Source: an uncultured Pelagibacteraceae bacterium | Lineage (GTDB): Bacteria > Pseudomonadota > Alphaproteobacteria > Pelagibacterales > Pelagibacteraceae | NCBI GenBank assembly: GCA_902603665.1 | Contig: CACKVV010000008.1 | Coordinates: 1-34,986 of the forward strand | Length of the DNA stretch: 34,986 nt | Direction of reading: 5' to 3' | Shown here: one piece after another, positions 15,351 through 24,305 of the stretch | Numbering within the stretch: position 1 is the first letter of the stretch | How the letters are laid out: the number at the start of each line of letters is the position of its first letter | Program-made: the position numbers and the translations under genes | Notes under the pieces: model-generated | Told to the model about the DNA's origin: nothing | The model's database searches: none | What the model saw: only the letters and a program-made list of their open reading frames with translations

Positions 15351-15735
15351 AAATTTCGTCTACTTTAACTTGATATGACTCAACTAATTTATTTGTTTCA
15401 TTTGCCATTCCAACTACTGCGTTAAGTTCAGCAAGCATATCTTTTGATGCTCCTTTCTTGATTGCAGCAGAACTATGAGATTTTATGCAATATTCACAGC
15501 TATTTGTAATTGAAACAGCAATATAAATTAATTCTTTTGTCATCTCATCTAAAGCACCTTTTTTCATTACTTGCTGCAATGAATTCCAAGTTCTCTCTAA
15601 AGTTTCTGGCTCATTAGCTAACATTTTCCAAAAATTGTTTACTGACTTTATGTTTCTTTTTTGTTTAATGTCCTCATATATTTCTTTTACTTTTCCAGTA
15701 GCTTCGTTTTCTTCAATCATATTAAATATCGCCAT
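15343..15735 (-). CDS. AhpD/carboxymuconolactone decarboxylase-like protein
   Basis: This 130-residue protein is in the CMD/AhpD-like superfamily. The active site CEYCIKSHSSAAIKKG (about residues 79-94) supplies the Cys-X-X-Cys plus downstream His of alkylhydroperoxidase AhpD-type members, so a thiol-redox or peroxidase activity is likely. It follows the transporter ATPase gene by 9 nt with a strong AGGAGG site and overlaps DUF924. The link with an oligopeptide-type importer is positional only. Confidence 0.87.
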   Translation of the reverse strand: MAIFNMIEENEATGKVKEIYEDIKQKRNIKSVNNFWKMLANEPETLERTWNSLQQVMKKGALDEMTKELIYIAVSITNSCEYCIKSHSSAAIKKGASKDMLAELNAVVGMANETNKLVESYQVKVDEIYE

Positions 15736-15744
15736 ATCTCCTCC

Positions 15745-17427
15745 TTAGTTATAAATAGTCTCAATTTTTGGCATTAGTCTTAATAATTCTTTTGTATATT
15801 CATGTTTAGGCTTTTCAAATAATTCCTCAGTATTTGAAATTTCACATAATTTTCCATCTCTCAAAACACCTATCCTATCACACATTTGTCTAACAACTGG
15901 TAAATCATGGCTAATGAATAATATTGTAAGATTAAGTTGTTCTTGTAGATCCTTAAGTAAATTTAATATTTGTGCTTGAATACTTACATCTAATGCGGAA
16001 GTTGGTTCGTCACATACTAATAATCTAGGTTGAGTGGCTAAAGCTCTCGCAATTGATATTCTTTGTCTTTGACCACCAGAAAATTCATGTGGGTATCTCT
16101 CTGCTGAACTTTGAATTAGTTCTACAGAGTCTAATAAATCATAAATATAGTTTTTTAAATCTAGTTTAGAAATTTTTGGATTATGGAGAAGTATAGGTTC
16201 AGCAATTATATCTTTGACTTTTAATCTGCTATTTAAAGAGGAATAAGGATCTTGAAAAATCATTTGTATTTGTTTTCTGAATTGAAGCATTTCACGATTA
16301 TTTTTAATTTTGGTAATACAATTTTCATCAAAATATATCTCTCCAGAAGTTGGTTTGAATAAGTTAACAATCATTTTTGCTATTGTTGATTTTCCACTTC
16401 CACTTTCTCCAACCAAACCAAATATTTCTCCCTCTTTAATATTAAAAGAAACATCATTTACAGCCATTACACTATTTTTCGAATTTTCTGTGAAGAAATT
16501 ATCGTCAAAAGTTTTTAAAAGATTTTGAACACTTACTAAATTTTTATTTTGAATAGTTCTTTTAGTCCACCTATTTAAGATTTTAAGATTTGCTTCTTGA
16601 TTATTTTTATTTTCTTTATCTAGTATAATAAATCTAGATATTTTTTTATTTGTTGGAGGAACTGAACTGACTAAGCTCATTGTATATGATTGTTTTGGAT
16701 TAGTTAAGATTTTCTTTGTCTCTCCAATTTCTACAAGTTCGCCATTTTTCATCACAGCTACTCGATCTGTTGTTTCGGCAATTACACCCATGTCATGTGT
16801 AATAAGTATAACTGCTAGATTTCGATTTTTAGTTAAATTCTTTATTAATTCTAAAATTTGAGATTGTATAGATACATCTAGAGCTGTGGTAGGTTCGTCA
16901 GCTATAAGAAGTTCGGGCTCACAACAAAGTGCAAGAGATATAACAACTCTTTGTCTCATACCTCCAGAAAACTGATGTGGGTAATTATTAAATCTTTTTT
17001 CCGCATCTTGAATTCCTACTTCTTTTAATAACTTAATTGCTTTATTTTTTGCATCCTCGTTACTTAACTTTATATGAGTTTGAATAGTTTCAATGAGTTG
17101 TTCTCCGATTGTTATTATTGGATTTAAAGAGGTTTGAGGATCTTGAAATATTAATCCAATTTTTTTTCCTCTAAAATTTGTAAAATTTTGATTATCTTGA
17201 TGAATATTTATATCACCAAGAATAATAGACCCATTTGAAACTCTCCCTGGCTCATCAATAAGATTAATGATTGCGTTACCTATGGTACTTTTGCCTGATC
17301 CAGACTCTCCAACTAAACCTAGAATTTCTCCTTTATTTACATCTATATTTACATTTTTTGCTGCATACACGGTCTCTCTTCTCATTTTATAGTCTACTGA
17401 TAGGTTCTGTATTTTTAAAAAACTCAT
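15745..17427 (-). CDS. Fused double ATPase of a dipeptide/oligopeptide-type ABC importer (DppD-DppF fusion)
   Basis: This 560-residue cytoplasmic ATPase has two complete ABC domains in one chain. Walker A GESGSGKST occurs near residue 40 and again near residue 340; the ABC signatures are FSGGMRQR and FSGGQRQR, with Walker B segments LLIADEPTTALD and LLVCDEPTSALD. Each domain ends with the oligopeptide-family tail (SVPPTNKK after the first). Separate DppD and DppF proteins of about 300 residues each are the usual form; the fusion is common in alphaproteobacteria. It overlaps the permease gene by 4 nt. It powers uptake of peptides, nickel chelates, glutathione or similar solutes. Confidence 0.93.
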   Translation of the reverse strand: MSFLKIQNLSVDYKMRRETVYAAKNVNIDVNKGEILGLVGESGSGKSTIGNAIINLIDEPGRVSNGSIILGDINIHQDNQNFTNFRGKKIGLIFQDPQTSLNPIITIGEQLIETIQTHIKLSNEDAKNKAIKLLKEVGIQDAEKRFNNYPHQFSGGMRQRVVISLALCCEPELLIADEPTTALDVSIQSQILELIKNLTKNRNLAVILITHDMGVIAETTDRVAVMKNGELVEIGETKKILTNPKQSYTMSLVSSVPPTNKKISRFIILDKENKNNQEANLKILNRWTKRTIQNKNLVSVQNLLKTFDDNFFTENSKNSVMAVNDVSFNIKEGEIFGLVGESGSGKSTIAKMIVNLFKPTSGEIYFDENCITKIKNNREMLQFRKQIQMIFQDPYSSLNSRLKVKDIIAEPILLHNPKISKLDLKNYIYDLLDSVELIQSSAERYPHEFSGGQRQRISIARALATQPRLLVCDEPTSALDVSIQAQILNLLKDLQEQLNLTILFISHDLPVVRQMCDRIGVLRDGKLCEISNTEELFEKPKHEYTKELLRLMPKIETIYN

Positions 17428-18353
17428 TTCTTTAGTCTTGGATTAAGAGTATCTCTCATCCAATCTCCTAACAAATTTATTGAAAAAGCTAATATTACTA
17501 AAAAGATAGCGGGAAAAAATGTTATCCACCATTCTCCTGAAAACAAAAAGTCATTGCCTAGTCTTATTAGTGTGCCCAATGAAGGTGTTGTTGGTGGAAC
17601 ACCTACACCCAAAAAACTTAAAGTTGATTCAGCAATTATAGCAAGTGCCAAACCTATTGTGCCTATGACCAATACTGGTCTCATTATATTTGGTAAAATA
17701 TGTTTGAACATAATTATAATGTTAGAAACACCTATTATTGTAGATGCTGAAACATAATCCTTATTTTTTTCAACTAGTGTTGCAGCTCTTGATACTCTTG
17801 CAAACTGAGGCCACTCTGAAATTCCAATTGCAAATATTAAAACATAAATTGCCATCTCATCATGAAGTTCTCTAGAAATAATTCCTCTAGCTATACCGTC
17901 TACAAGTAGTGCCATCAAAATACTTGGAACTGTAAGCTGTACATCTGTTAATCTCATTACAATCATTTCATACTTGCCTCCAAAATATCCTGCTGTTAAA
18001 CCTAAAAAAACACCTAAAACTAAACTAAATATAATTGCTGAAAAACCAACAATTAATGAAATTCTAGATCCATAAAGTATAGTTGATAACATGTCTCTTC
18101 CTTGTCCGTCGGTACCTAAAATAAATTTAGCCACTCCTTCTTCTGTCCAAGAAGGTGGGGTGAATGCTTCCATTAAAGATAATGAAGAAGGATCAAAAGG
18201 ATCATAAGGAGATAAAAATTCTACAAAAAATGAACAGAAAAAAATAATAAATAGAATTATTGATGATATTATTGCTGTAGGTGACTTAATAAAACTAAAA
18301 TAAATATCACTATCTTTAATTCTTTCCCATGTTGTTTGTATTTTATTATCCAC
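17424..18353 (-). CDS. ABC transporter permease, DppC/OppC type
   Basis: This 309-residue inner-membrane permease has the N-terminal OppC/DppC extension with PYDPFDP, then LGTDGQGRDMLSTILYGSRISL, the standard signature, and the EAA-type loop around YVSASTIIGVSNIIIMFKHILP. It ends LLGDWMRDTLNPRL, typical of the family. It overlaps both neighbours (8 nt with the DppB-type gene, 4 nt with the ATPase). With DppB it forms the channel for an imported peptide or peptide-like solute. Confidence 0.93.
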   Translation of the reverse strand: MDNKIQTTWERIKDSDIYFSFIKSPTAIISSIILFIIFFCSFFVEFLSPYDPFDPSSLSLMEAFTPPSWTEEGVAKFILGTDGQGRDMLSTILYGSRISLIVGFSAIIFSLVLGVFLGLTAGYFGGKYEMIVMRLTDVQLTVPSILMALLVDGIARGIISRELHDEMAIYVLIFAIGISEWPQFARVSRAATLVEKNKDYVSASTIIGVSNIIIMFKHILPNIMRPVLVIGTIGLALAIIAESTLSFLGVGVPPTTPSLGTLIRLGNDFLFSGEWWITFFPAIFLVILAFSINLLGDWMRDTLNPRLKK

Positions 18354-19329
18354 TAACGTTATCCCCTTTCACCCTTATTCTTGGATCAATAAAATAATAT
18401 AAAATATCAACTATAAAATTTATCATTACAAACACGAATGCTATAAAAACTAAATATGCAGACATTATTGGTATATCAACAAACTGTACTGCCTGGATAA
18501 ATAGGAAACCCATACCTGGCCATTGAAAAACTGTTTCAGTAATAATAGAAAACGCAATTAAAGTTCCAATATTAATCCCTGCAATAGTAATGACTGGGAT
18601 TAATCCATTTTTTAAAGCATGTTTATAATAAATACTTTTTTCATTAATACCTCTGGCTCTTGCAAATTTTATATAATCAGTCTGAAGTATTTCCATCATT
18701 TCTGCACGAACCAAACGAATGATATAAGTCATTTGAAATAAGCTTAAAGTTACAGATGGAAGAATTATCGCTTTCAATCCGGAGACTGTTAAAAATCCTG
18801 TAGACCAAAAACCTAGATCTACCACCTCACCTCTTCCAAATGAGGGGAGTATTCCTAAAATAACAGCAAACAAATAAATAAAAAGTATACCAATTACAAA
18901 TGTGGGGAGTGAAACTCCCAATAGTGAAATTGCTAAAATAATGTCACTAAAAAATCCCTTTCTATTAATTCCTGTGTACACACCAAGTAAGGTTCCCGAG
19001 ATTAAAGCTATTAAAGCTGAAACAACTACTAATTCAATTGTTGCTGGTAACCTCTCAATAATTAAATCAGAAACTGGTCTTCTTAATTGGTATGAAATAC
19101 CAAATTCTCCTTTTGAGGCATTTATTATAAACCTAGAAAATTGAACATAAATACCATCATTTAAGCCCAGACTTTCTCTTAATTCCTCTCTTTCTTCATC
19201 TGAAGTTTCTTCTCCAACCATATTATTAATTGGGTCGCCAACAAAATTAAAAAGAGAAAAAGAGACTAAAGCAACAACTAGCATTACTAGTGCAGATTGA
19301 AACAGACGTTTGAAGAAATAATTTATCAA
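18346..19329 (-). CDS. ABC transporter permease, DppB/OppB type
   Basis: This 327-residue inner-membrane permease begins MINYFFKRLFQSALVMLVV and continues with FNFVGDPI, then the family motif LGLNDGIYVQFSRF. The EAA loop reads FARARGINEKSIYYKHALKNGLIPV and the end YYFIDPRIRV is the OppB-type terminus. It is the first permease gene after the binding protein, separated by a 57-nt spacer holding a strong hairpin (19348-19377) and overlapped by the DppC-type gene at its end. Confidence 0.93.
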   Translation of the reverse strand: MINYFFKRLFQSALVMLVVALVSFSLFNFVGDPINNMVGEETSDEEREELRESLGLNDGIYVQFSRFIINASKGEFGISYQLRRPVSDLIIERLPATIELVVVSALIALISGTLLGVYTGINRKGFFSDIILAISLLGVSLPTFVIGILFIYLFAVILGILPSFGRGEVVDLGFWSTGFLTVSGLKAIILPSVTLSLFQMTYIIRLVRAEMMEILQTDYIKFARARGINEKSIYYKHALKNGLIPVITIAGINIGTLIAFSIITETVFQWPGMGFLFIQAVQFVDIPIMSAYLVFIAFVFVMINFIVDILYYFIDPRIRVKGDNVSG

Positions 19330-19347
19330 TTTAAGAAAGTTTAGAAG

Positions 19348-19377
19348 TTACAGGCCCTTTATTTAAAGGGCCTGTAA
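19348..19377. terminator. Perfect 14-bp hairpin between binding-protein and permease genes
   Basis: TTACAGGCCCTTTA (19348-19361) and its exact reverse complement (19364-19377) flank a 2-base loop. On the coding (minus) strand no T run follows, so it is not a standard intrinsic terminator. The position, between the gene for the abundant binding protein and the permease genes, is typical of 3'-end stabilising hairpins that raise binding-protein mRNA over permease mRNA. Confidence 0.7.
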
Positions 19378-19386
19378 AAAATTTAG

Positions 19387-20949
19387 TTAATTAAAACTAG
19401 CAAAACGGAATAACGGTTCGTTATTCGGTCTTATTGGAACATCAACATTACTTTTTGATGCCCAAGAAATAACCTGATGATGTAGAGGTAAATAAGAAAT
19501 ATCATCTTTTACAATTTTCCAAGCTTTTGCAATAGCTTCATTTCTTTTATCTAAATCTACTTCACCTTCCATTACTCTAATAGCTGCGTCTACCTCAGAG
19601 TTGCTGAAATTTACCTTATTCCAGCTAGCACCAGACTCATATAAGTAGTGGAATACATAGTGACTATCTAATGTTGGAACACCCCATCCAAGCATATAAA
19701 AATCACCTTGATTGTCTTTAAGCTCTTTGAAATGTTTTGATTTTGTTTGTGCAAATAAGCTTACATTAACTCCAATTTTTCCAAGCATACCTACAACTGC
19801 AGTACAAATTGCTTCGTCATTAACGTATCTGTCATTTGGACATCTTAATTCAACATCGAAACCATTTGGATAACCTGCATCTGCTAAAAGTTTTTTTGCA
19901 GCATCAACATCGTATGGTAATCTTGCATCAAGTTCTTTAGTATAGCCATTAACACCAGGAAAAGTAATAATACCTGCTGGTTCGCTTAAGCCTCTCATTA
20001 CTTTCTTCTTAATTGCTTCAATGTCAATTGCTTGATACAGAGCTTGTCTCACTTCTTTTTTCTTAAAAGGATTATCACCAGTATTTCCTGTTCTCAGTTT
20101 ATCTGCAGCTTGGTCCATACCTAAAAATATTGTACGCATTTGTGCAGTACTGTTTACTTTGTGAGCTGATGAGCTACCAATTCTTGCTAAGTCTTGAACT
20201 GGAGCATCTGTAACTAAATCAACTTCACCTGATAAAAGTGCTGCCACTCTGGTAGCTGCATTTTTAATTGGTAGTAAATGAATTTCAGTTACCTTGTTAT
20301 CTTTCATATCACCCCACCAGTGTTTATTTCTTTTAAACACTGTTTTTGTATTTGGTTCTCTTAGAGTGATTTTGAAAGGACCTGTACCCATTGCATTTGT
20401 GGCTGAAAAAGTTTCTTGTCCAGCATCCCAGTTTTGAGCTGTAACCGCAAAATTCTTTTCACTCCAATCTCTAGACATTACAAAAATGTTAGAAAGTTGA
20501 TTTAAAAGTATAGGATTTGGTTTGCTTGTAGTTACTTTTACAGTGTATTCATCGATTGCTTCTACTCCTGACACTGTACTTATATACTCTTTAAAATCTG
20601 ATGTTCTTTGTTTTGCTCTTAAAATGCTAAAAACAACATCTCTTGATGTCATTTTAGAACCATCAGAAAATTTTACATCCTCTCTTAGTTTAAAAATCCA
20701 AGTGTTTGGATCTGTTGTGCTCCACTTGGTTGCCAACTGAGGTTCGATAGTCATATCTAAACCTCTTGTAACTAAAGCCTCATAAACTTGTCTTGAAACC
20801 TGTGTCGTTGGTCCTTCATTTTGAGCATGTGGATCAAGTGTTAAACTATCACCTTGCATTGACCATTTAATTGTTTTTGCGAACGATTGTGTTGAGACAA
20901 AAACAAATAAAAAAGTCAATAAAATCTTAAAAAACTTGAAAGTTTTCAT
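19387..20949 (-). CDS. Periplasmic peptide/nickel-type ABC substrate-binding protein (family 5)
   Basis: This 520-residue binding protein has a signal peptide (about residues 1-24, ending QSFA) and the family 5 pattern: SLDPHAQNEGPTTQVSRQVYEAL, LATKWSTTDPNTWIFKLREDVKFSDG (the signature segment), GTGPFKI and KEVRQALYQAIDIEAI. It delivers a peptide, glutathione, nickel chelate or similar solute to the permeases encoded downstream. The ligand is not predictable from sequence. AGGAGGGG lies directly before the start, consistent with high expression. Confidence 0.93.
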   Translation of the reverse strand: MKTFKFFKILLTFLFVFVSTQSFAKTIKWSMQGDSLTLDPHAQNEGPTTQVSRQVYEALVTRGLDMTIEPQLATKWSTTDPNTWIFKLREDVKFSDGSKMTSRDVVFSILRAKQRTSDFKEYISTVSGVEAIDEYTVKVTTSKPNPILLNQLSNIFVMSRDWSEKNFAVTAQNWDAGQETFSATNAMGTGPFKITLREPNTKTVFKRNKHWWGDMKDNKVTEIHLLPIKNAATRVAALLSGEVDLVTDAPVQDLARIGSSSAHKVNSTAQMRTIFLGMDQAADKLRTGNTGDNPFKKKEVRQALYQAIDIEAIKKKVMRGLSEPAGIITFPGVNGYTKELDARLPYDVDAAKKLLADAGYPNGFDVELRCPNDRYVNDEAICTAVVGMLGKIGVNVSLFAQTKSKHFKELKDNQGDFYMLGWGVPTLDSHYVFHYLYESGASWNKVNFSNSEVDAAIRVMEGEVDLDKRNEAIAKAWKIVKDDISYLPLHHQVISWASKSNVDVPIRPNNEPLFRFASFN

Positions 20950-21009
20950 TTCCCCTCCTAAAAATTATTATCAAAAATCTAGCTCAATAATGGATTAAAA
21001 AAAAGTTAA

Positions 21010-21735
21010 TTATCTGCCTAATTTCTTAAAATTATCATAGAGAATTGTTGAATATTTATTCATCGAAGACATATTAATTTTTGCATCATTATCAAATTTT
21101 GCAAGCGCACCTTTTCCTAAGTGACTTTCAAGAGCAGATTTGTATTCGGGCACACACCCCCAATCACTTACTGTAGTATCTTTGATTTCAATATGAAATT
21201 GTATCCCATAAGCATGCTCCTGAAATTTAAAAATTTGATATTTTGTTTCAGGTGATGAAGCTATTAGAGTGACAGATTTTATATTTTCTAAATCTTGAAC
21301 TTCATACGAGTGCCACTGTAGTGATTTAATTTTATTAGGGAACGCACTAAACAACTGATCTTTTTTTTTATTTTCTAAAAAATCAATATCTAACATACCA
21401 ATTTCAGGTTTTGATGATTTTACAACTTTGCCTCCAATGACTTCACCTAGCAATTGGCAACCTAAACAAAAACCTAAATAAGGTTTTTTAAAATCTATAA
21501 CAAATTCTTTAATTTTTTTTTTTTCTTCAATAAGCCAAGGGTATTCGTTTTCCATCCATGTATCCATAGGTCCACCCATACAAAACATAGCATCAAATTT
21601 ATCAAGATCTTCTGGAATTTTTTCACCTTCATCTAATTCTATAGTTGTTAAATTTATTCCATCGCTTATCATTAAATCTTTAATGTATCCTGGGTCTTCT
21701 ATTTTAATGTGTTGAAGAACAATTATATTTTTCAT
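21010..21735 (-). CDS. Type 1 glutamine amidotransferase (GMP-synthase-like)
   Basis: This 241-residue class I glutamine amidotransferase has its nucleophile at Cys90 in YLGFCLGCQLLG, an oxyanion GGPMDTW loop near residue 55, and the His-X-Glu pair in YGIQFHIEI late in the domain. No synthetase domain is fused, so it belongs to the stand-alone group related to GuaA-N and gamma-glutamyl hydrolase PuuD-like proteins. The amino acceptor is unknown. It overlaps the phosphatase gene by 4 nt (ATGA), which implies joint translation. Confidence 0.87.
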   Translation of the reverse strand: MKNIIVLQHIKIEDPGYIKDLMISDGINLTTIELDEGEKIPEDLDKFDAMFCMGGPMDTWMENEYPWLIEEKKKIKEFVIDFKKPYLGFCLGCQLLGEVIGGKVVKSSKPEIGMLDIDFLENKKKDQLFSAFPNKIKSLQWHSYEVQDLENIKSVTLIASSPETKYQIFKFQEHAYGIQFHIEIKDTTVSDWGCVPEYKSALESHLGKGALAKFDNDAKINMSSMNKYSTILYDNFKKLGR

Positions 21736-22529
21736 GTTGCTGGCTTAAGCAATTTTAAAATTTTTTTATGATTAAATTTATTACTTGATGCTAAAATATT
21801 TCCAGCAAGTTTACCATTTTCATTTTTCCATGTGGTAAGTATTCCTCCTGCAGCATTTATAATGGGTATGATTGCGTGAACGTCCCAGATTTTATTTGCG
21901 CATTGAACTACAACATCTAATCTTCCTTCTGCTAATTGTGCGTAAGTTAATGCATCAAAACACGGAAAATTAACTATCTTAATAAATTTTTGAATTTTTT
22001 TTTGTTTATTAAAAGATAAGTACCCATGGAATGCTGCTGCAATCTTTGCATTTTTTAAAGAAACTTTTGAATTAACATTTAATTTAATTTTTTTTCCATT
22101 TTCAAATAAATATGAGTTTTTTTCATCTTTGTTAAGATAATACTTCTTAAGTTTAGGAAAATTTGCGAGTCCTACCATAGGAGTTCCTTTATAATTTAAT
22201 GATATTAAATTACTCCAAGTTGGATTACCGGTAACGAAAGATCTCGTTCCATCAATTGGATCAATTACCCATGAAAAATCACTTTTTGTTTTCTTGAAAC
22301 CATACTCCTCCCCCATGATTTGGTGACCTGGAAATCGATCTAAAATTTTCTTTCTAATGAATCGTTCGAAAGCTTTGTCCGAGGTTGTTACTGGATCATA
22401 GCCTTTTCCTTTTAATTTATTACTTATCTTAAAAGGTTTATCTAATTTCGAATAATAATATTTTGTAAGTTGTTTTGCCAAAAGATTAAGAAAATTAAAG
22501 TAAATTTTATAATTAAAGTTTTTGTTCAT
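21732..22529 (-). CDS. Inositol monophosphatase family phosphatase (histidinol-phosphatase HisN-like)
   Basis: This 265-residue Mg2+-dependent phosphomonoesterase shows the IMPase motifs: MGEEYG (metal-binding Glu), VIDPIDGTRSFVTGNPTW (motif A) and WDVHAIIPIINAAGG (motif B, with WD and the family Ala-Ala partly altered). The GTRSF-TGNP wording matches histidinol-phosphatase HisN-type enzymes better than inositol phosphatases, so histidine synthesis is the favoured role; phosphatases for inositol-1-phosphate or PAP remain possible. It is divergent from the oxygenase gene, with 86 bases between. Confidence 0.82.
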   Translation of the reverse strand: MNKNFNYKIYFNFLNLLAKQLTKYYYSKLDKPFKISNKLKGKGYDPVTTSDKAFERFIRKKILDRFPGHQIMGEEYGFKKTKSDFSWVIDPIDGTRSFVTGNPTWSNLISLNYKGTPMVGLANFPKLKKYYLNKDEKNSYLFENGKKIKLNVNSKVSLKNAKIAAAFHGYLSFNKQKKIQKFIKIVNFPCFDALTYAQLAEGRLDVVVQCANKIWDVHAIIPIINAAGGILTTWKNENGKLAGNILASSNKFNHKKILKLLKPAT

Positions 22530-22615
22530 TGCACCACGTATTAATAAAATATTTTAATAATACAAACGAATTTAACTTGAAAAAGAGGAGTTTTTGAAGG
22601 AATGTTTAATAAGTT

Positions 22616-23722
22616 ATGAAATTTGAAGTAAGTTCAAACAAAATATTCTCATTCATAGGATCAAATAAAGAAGAAATTCACCCCTTTTGGTTAAGAGAAC
22701 GTGTCAGTGAGAAAGAGTATCTAGATGAGGGTACTCAGCAACGATTGTTTGATCCATCTTCAATGAAGCAAACAGTTGAAATTGTAAATGCGGAAATAAA
22801 TGGAGAGTTTTTAAAAGTAAAATTTAATGATGGTGTAGACTCAAAATTTGAAATTAAAAAATTGTCAGATGAACTTAGTTTAAATTCAAACGAAATAATA
22901 GATATTGAAAAAGTAAAATGGAAATCTGATTTCAAAAATATAAAAAATTTCAAATTTTCAGATAAATTTGCTGATAGTAATGAAATGCTAAATTTACTGA
23001 TAAATTTTTACAAATATGGCTTTGTTGTTATTCAAAATGTACCAACAAATAACAATTTTCTTGTGAAATTTGGAAATATGATAGGCAGTGTTAAAAGAAC
23101 TAATTTTGGTGAATATTTCAATGTAAAATCAAAACCTAATCCAAATGATTTAGCATATACAGCGCTAAGTTTATCTCCTCATACAGATAATCCTTACAGA
23201 AATCCTTTTCCTCCATGCATACAAATTCTTCATTGTATTGAAAATGAAGTTCAAGGAGGTTATTCAACTTTAGTTGATGGATTTACAGTTACAGAAGATT
23301 TAAAAAAGTTAAATCAAGATTATTATAATATTTTAACAAGTACTAAAGTCAGATTTAAATTTTCTGATAAAGATACAATTTTAGAAAGTTGGGCTGAATT
23401 AATACATTTAGATGAAAAAGGGAATTTTCAAAATGTTAGATTTAGTCCAAGATTAGATTATGTGCCTCAAATGAAAAGAGAGAAACTTGAAATTTATTAC
23501 AATGCGAGAAAATGTTTATCAGACCTATATAATTCTGATGAGTATAGGATTGAATTTAGATTAATGCCTGGAGATTTAATGATGATGGATAATCATAGAT
23601 TACTTCATGGAAGAACGTCTTTTGATCCAAATGAGGGTAATAGATTTTTACAAGGGTGCTATTTAGACTTTGATAGTACAGAAGGTAAATTGTTACATTT
23701 GAGAAGGAAATTTAATCTTTAA
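22616..23722 (+). CDS. Gamma-butyrobetaine hydroxylase-like Fe(II)/2-oxoglutarate dioxygenase
   Basis: This 368-residue cytoplasmic oxygenase has two parts: an N-terminal DUF971-like segment (residues 1-100, with HPFWLRERV) and a TauD-type catalytic domain. The iron ligands are in HTDNPYRNPFPPCIQ (His and Asp) and MMDNHRLLHGRTSFD (second His), with the 2-oxoglutarate arginine shortly after. This arrangement is that of gamma-butyrobetaine and trimethyllysine hydroxylases. Carnitine or another betaine-like compound is the probable substrate class. A 5-codon open frame (22602-22619) overlaps the start as ATGA, which could couple translation. The 3' end overlaps the azoreductase gene by 11 nt. 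Confidence 0.85.
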   Translation: MKFEVSSNKIFSFIGSNKEEIHPFWLRERVSEKEYLDEGTQQRLFDPSSMKQTVEIVNAEINGEFLKVKFNDGVDSKFEIKKLSDELSLNSNEIIDIEKVKWKSDFKNIKNFKFSDKFADSNEMLNLLINFYKYGFVVIQNVPTNNNFLVKFGNMIGSVKRTNFGEYFNVKSKPNPNDLAYTALSLSPHTDNPYRNPFPPCIQILHCIENEVQGGYSTLVDGFTVTEDLKKLNQDYYNILTSTKVRFKFSDKDTILESWAELIHLDEKGNFQNVRFSPRLDYVPQMKREKLEIYYNARKCLSDLYNSDEYRIEFRLMPGDLMMMDNHRLLHGRTSFDPNEGNRFLQGCYLDFDSTEGKLLHLRRKFNL

Positions 23723-24302
23723 ATAATTCCTCTATTTTATTTTCGGCCTGCTTGATAGATTTTTCATAATCCAATGCCATTTGATCAGCAGCAATGATTT
23801 TAATATTTTTAATACCAAAAAAATTCAACATATGAATTAACCAGGGTGTTAAATAATCTTCATCACCTTGTATTTTAGTTCCCCCGGAAGTGATTACTAG
23901 ATAAACTTGTTTATCCTCGAGTAAGCCAATTCTATCACCGTCTTCGGAATATTTAAAAGTAAGTTTAACTCTTGCTGCAAGATCAGCCCAAGCTTTTAAC
24001 GTTGCGGGTGGACCAAAATTATATATTGGTACAGATATAATAATTATATCGCTTTCTTTTAATTCAATAACTAATTTATCAGAAAGTTCGAACATTTTTT
24101 TATGATCTTCTGTTTGTTGTTCAACTGGAATTTTCATCCCCGACTCTGTTAAACCAGAAATAAAAAGCATCTCATCATCTAAATCTCTATAGATTAATTG
24201 ATCATCTTTTTTTTTTATTTTTTGAAGTAATTTTTGAGCCAATTTTCTTGATGTTGACCCTTTTTTTCTAGCGCTACAATCAATCTGATAAATTTTTCTC
24301 AT
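23712..24302 (-). CDS. FMN-dependent NADH-azoreductase/NAD(P)H oxidoreductase (AzoR-like)
   Basis: This 196-residue flavodoxin-like quinone/azo reductase has the phosphate-binding start SARKKGSTSRKLAQKLL, the PIYNFGPPATLKAWADLAAR motif that packs on the flavin, and LVITSGG near residue 138. These enzymes reduce quinones and azo compounds with NAD(P)H and are cytoplasmic dimers. It lies 3 nt after the CcdA gene on the same strand, so co-transcription is likely. Confidence 0.86.
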   Translation of the reverse strand: MRKIYQIDCSARKKGSTSRKLAQKLLQKIKKKDDQLIYRDLDDEMLFISGLTESGMKIPVEQQTEDHKKMFELSDKLVIELKESDIIIISVPIYNFGPPATLKAWADLAARVKLTFKYSEDGDRIGLLEDKQVYLVITSGGTKIQGDEDYLTPWLIHMLNFFGIKNIKIIAADQMALDYEKSIKQAENKIEELFKD

Positions 24303-24305
24303 TAA

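Noticed and set aside
19348-19377. Intrinsic terminator ending the binding-protein transcript
   Set aside because: There is no T run after the stem on the coding strand; the T run is on the wrong side, so a stabilising hairpin is more likely.
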